From Shewanella halotolerans (GTDB lineage: Bacteria > Pseudomonadota > Gammaproteobacteria > Enterobacterales > Shewanellaceae): 64,000 nt of DNA. Positions 61,825-64,000 of the stretch are shown here, piece by piece. The stretch spans positions 4,092,001-4,156,000 of the forward strand of contig NZ_CP080417.1 of the NCBI RefSeq assembly GCF_019457535.1. Direction: 5' to 3'. The notes under the pieces are model-generated. The model was given only the letters and a program-made list of their open reading frames with translations, did no database searches and had not been told where the DNA came from. The translations under genes and the position numbers were made by a program. Positions within the stretch are counted from its first letter, which is position 1; each line of letters begins with the position of its first letter.

Positions 61825-64000
<2,176 letters not shown>

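Overview
The window reads as chromosomal DNA of a marine gammaproteobacterium, most probably Shewanella. The basis is gene order plus protein similarity recalled from memory. nadC-pilABCD-coaE-zapD-yacG-mutT runs divergently from ampDE and pdhR-aceEF-lpdA, as in many gammaproteobacteria. Extra lipoproteins and large c-di-GMP enzymes are interspersed. No database search was possible, so the genus is an inference. No phage, integron, insertion sequence or CRISPR array is visible.

Layout. 1-2.1 kb: efflux membrane-fusion protein with a divergent LysR regulator. 2.2-6.5 kb: a YebC/YeeN-family gene, a DUF4382-type lipoprotein, and a zntR-like regulator leading an operon with a permease that carries six Cys-Cys pairs in its central linker. 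6.6-9.7 kb: purHD behind a structured leader. 9.9-20.8 kb: accessory block with a 1000-residue repeat lipoprotein, an SDR enzyme, a PAS-GGDEF-EAL protein, two tandem spondin-domain proteins and a two-component system. 21-31.3 kb: hemE, a candidate small RNA, rsd, acnB, a HAD phosphatase, an M13 peptidase and a patatin/Omp85 protein. 31.4-35.8 kb: a giant propeller-PAS-GGDEF-EAL receptor. 36-43 kb: lpdA, aceF, aceE and pdhR with a clear PdhR operator. 43.2-53.5 kb: ampE, ampD, then nadC, the type IV pilus core genes, coaE, zapD, yacG and mutT. 53.5-64 kb: two co-oriented rRNA operons on the minus strand. One is complete (16S-23S-5S with two promoters). The other is cut by the window end and finishes 23S-5S-tRNA-Thr-5S.

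How the genes connect. The pyruvate dehydrogenase genes and their repressor form one metabolic unit. ampDE handles peptidoglycan-fragment recycling and signalling. pilABCD supplies the pilin, assembly ATPase, platform protein and prepilin peptidase of type IV pili. Two membrane-bound c-di-GMP enzymes could bear on surface behaviour, though nothing in the sequence links them to the pili directly. ZntR-permease looks like a self-contained metal-responsive operon.

The signals least explained by ordinary annotation are non-coding. They are: a double-hairpin repeat family with stem sequences that change while pairing is kept, clustered beside the rRNA operons; a possible four-way-junction RNA about 560 bases upstream of pilA; a promoter-to-terminator unit of about 93 nt upstream of rsd; and a 12-bp closed structure in the purH leader.
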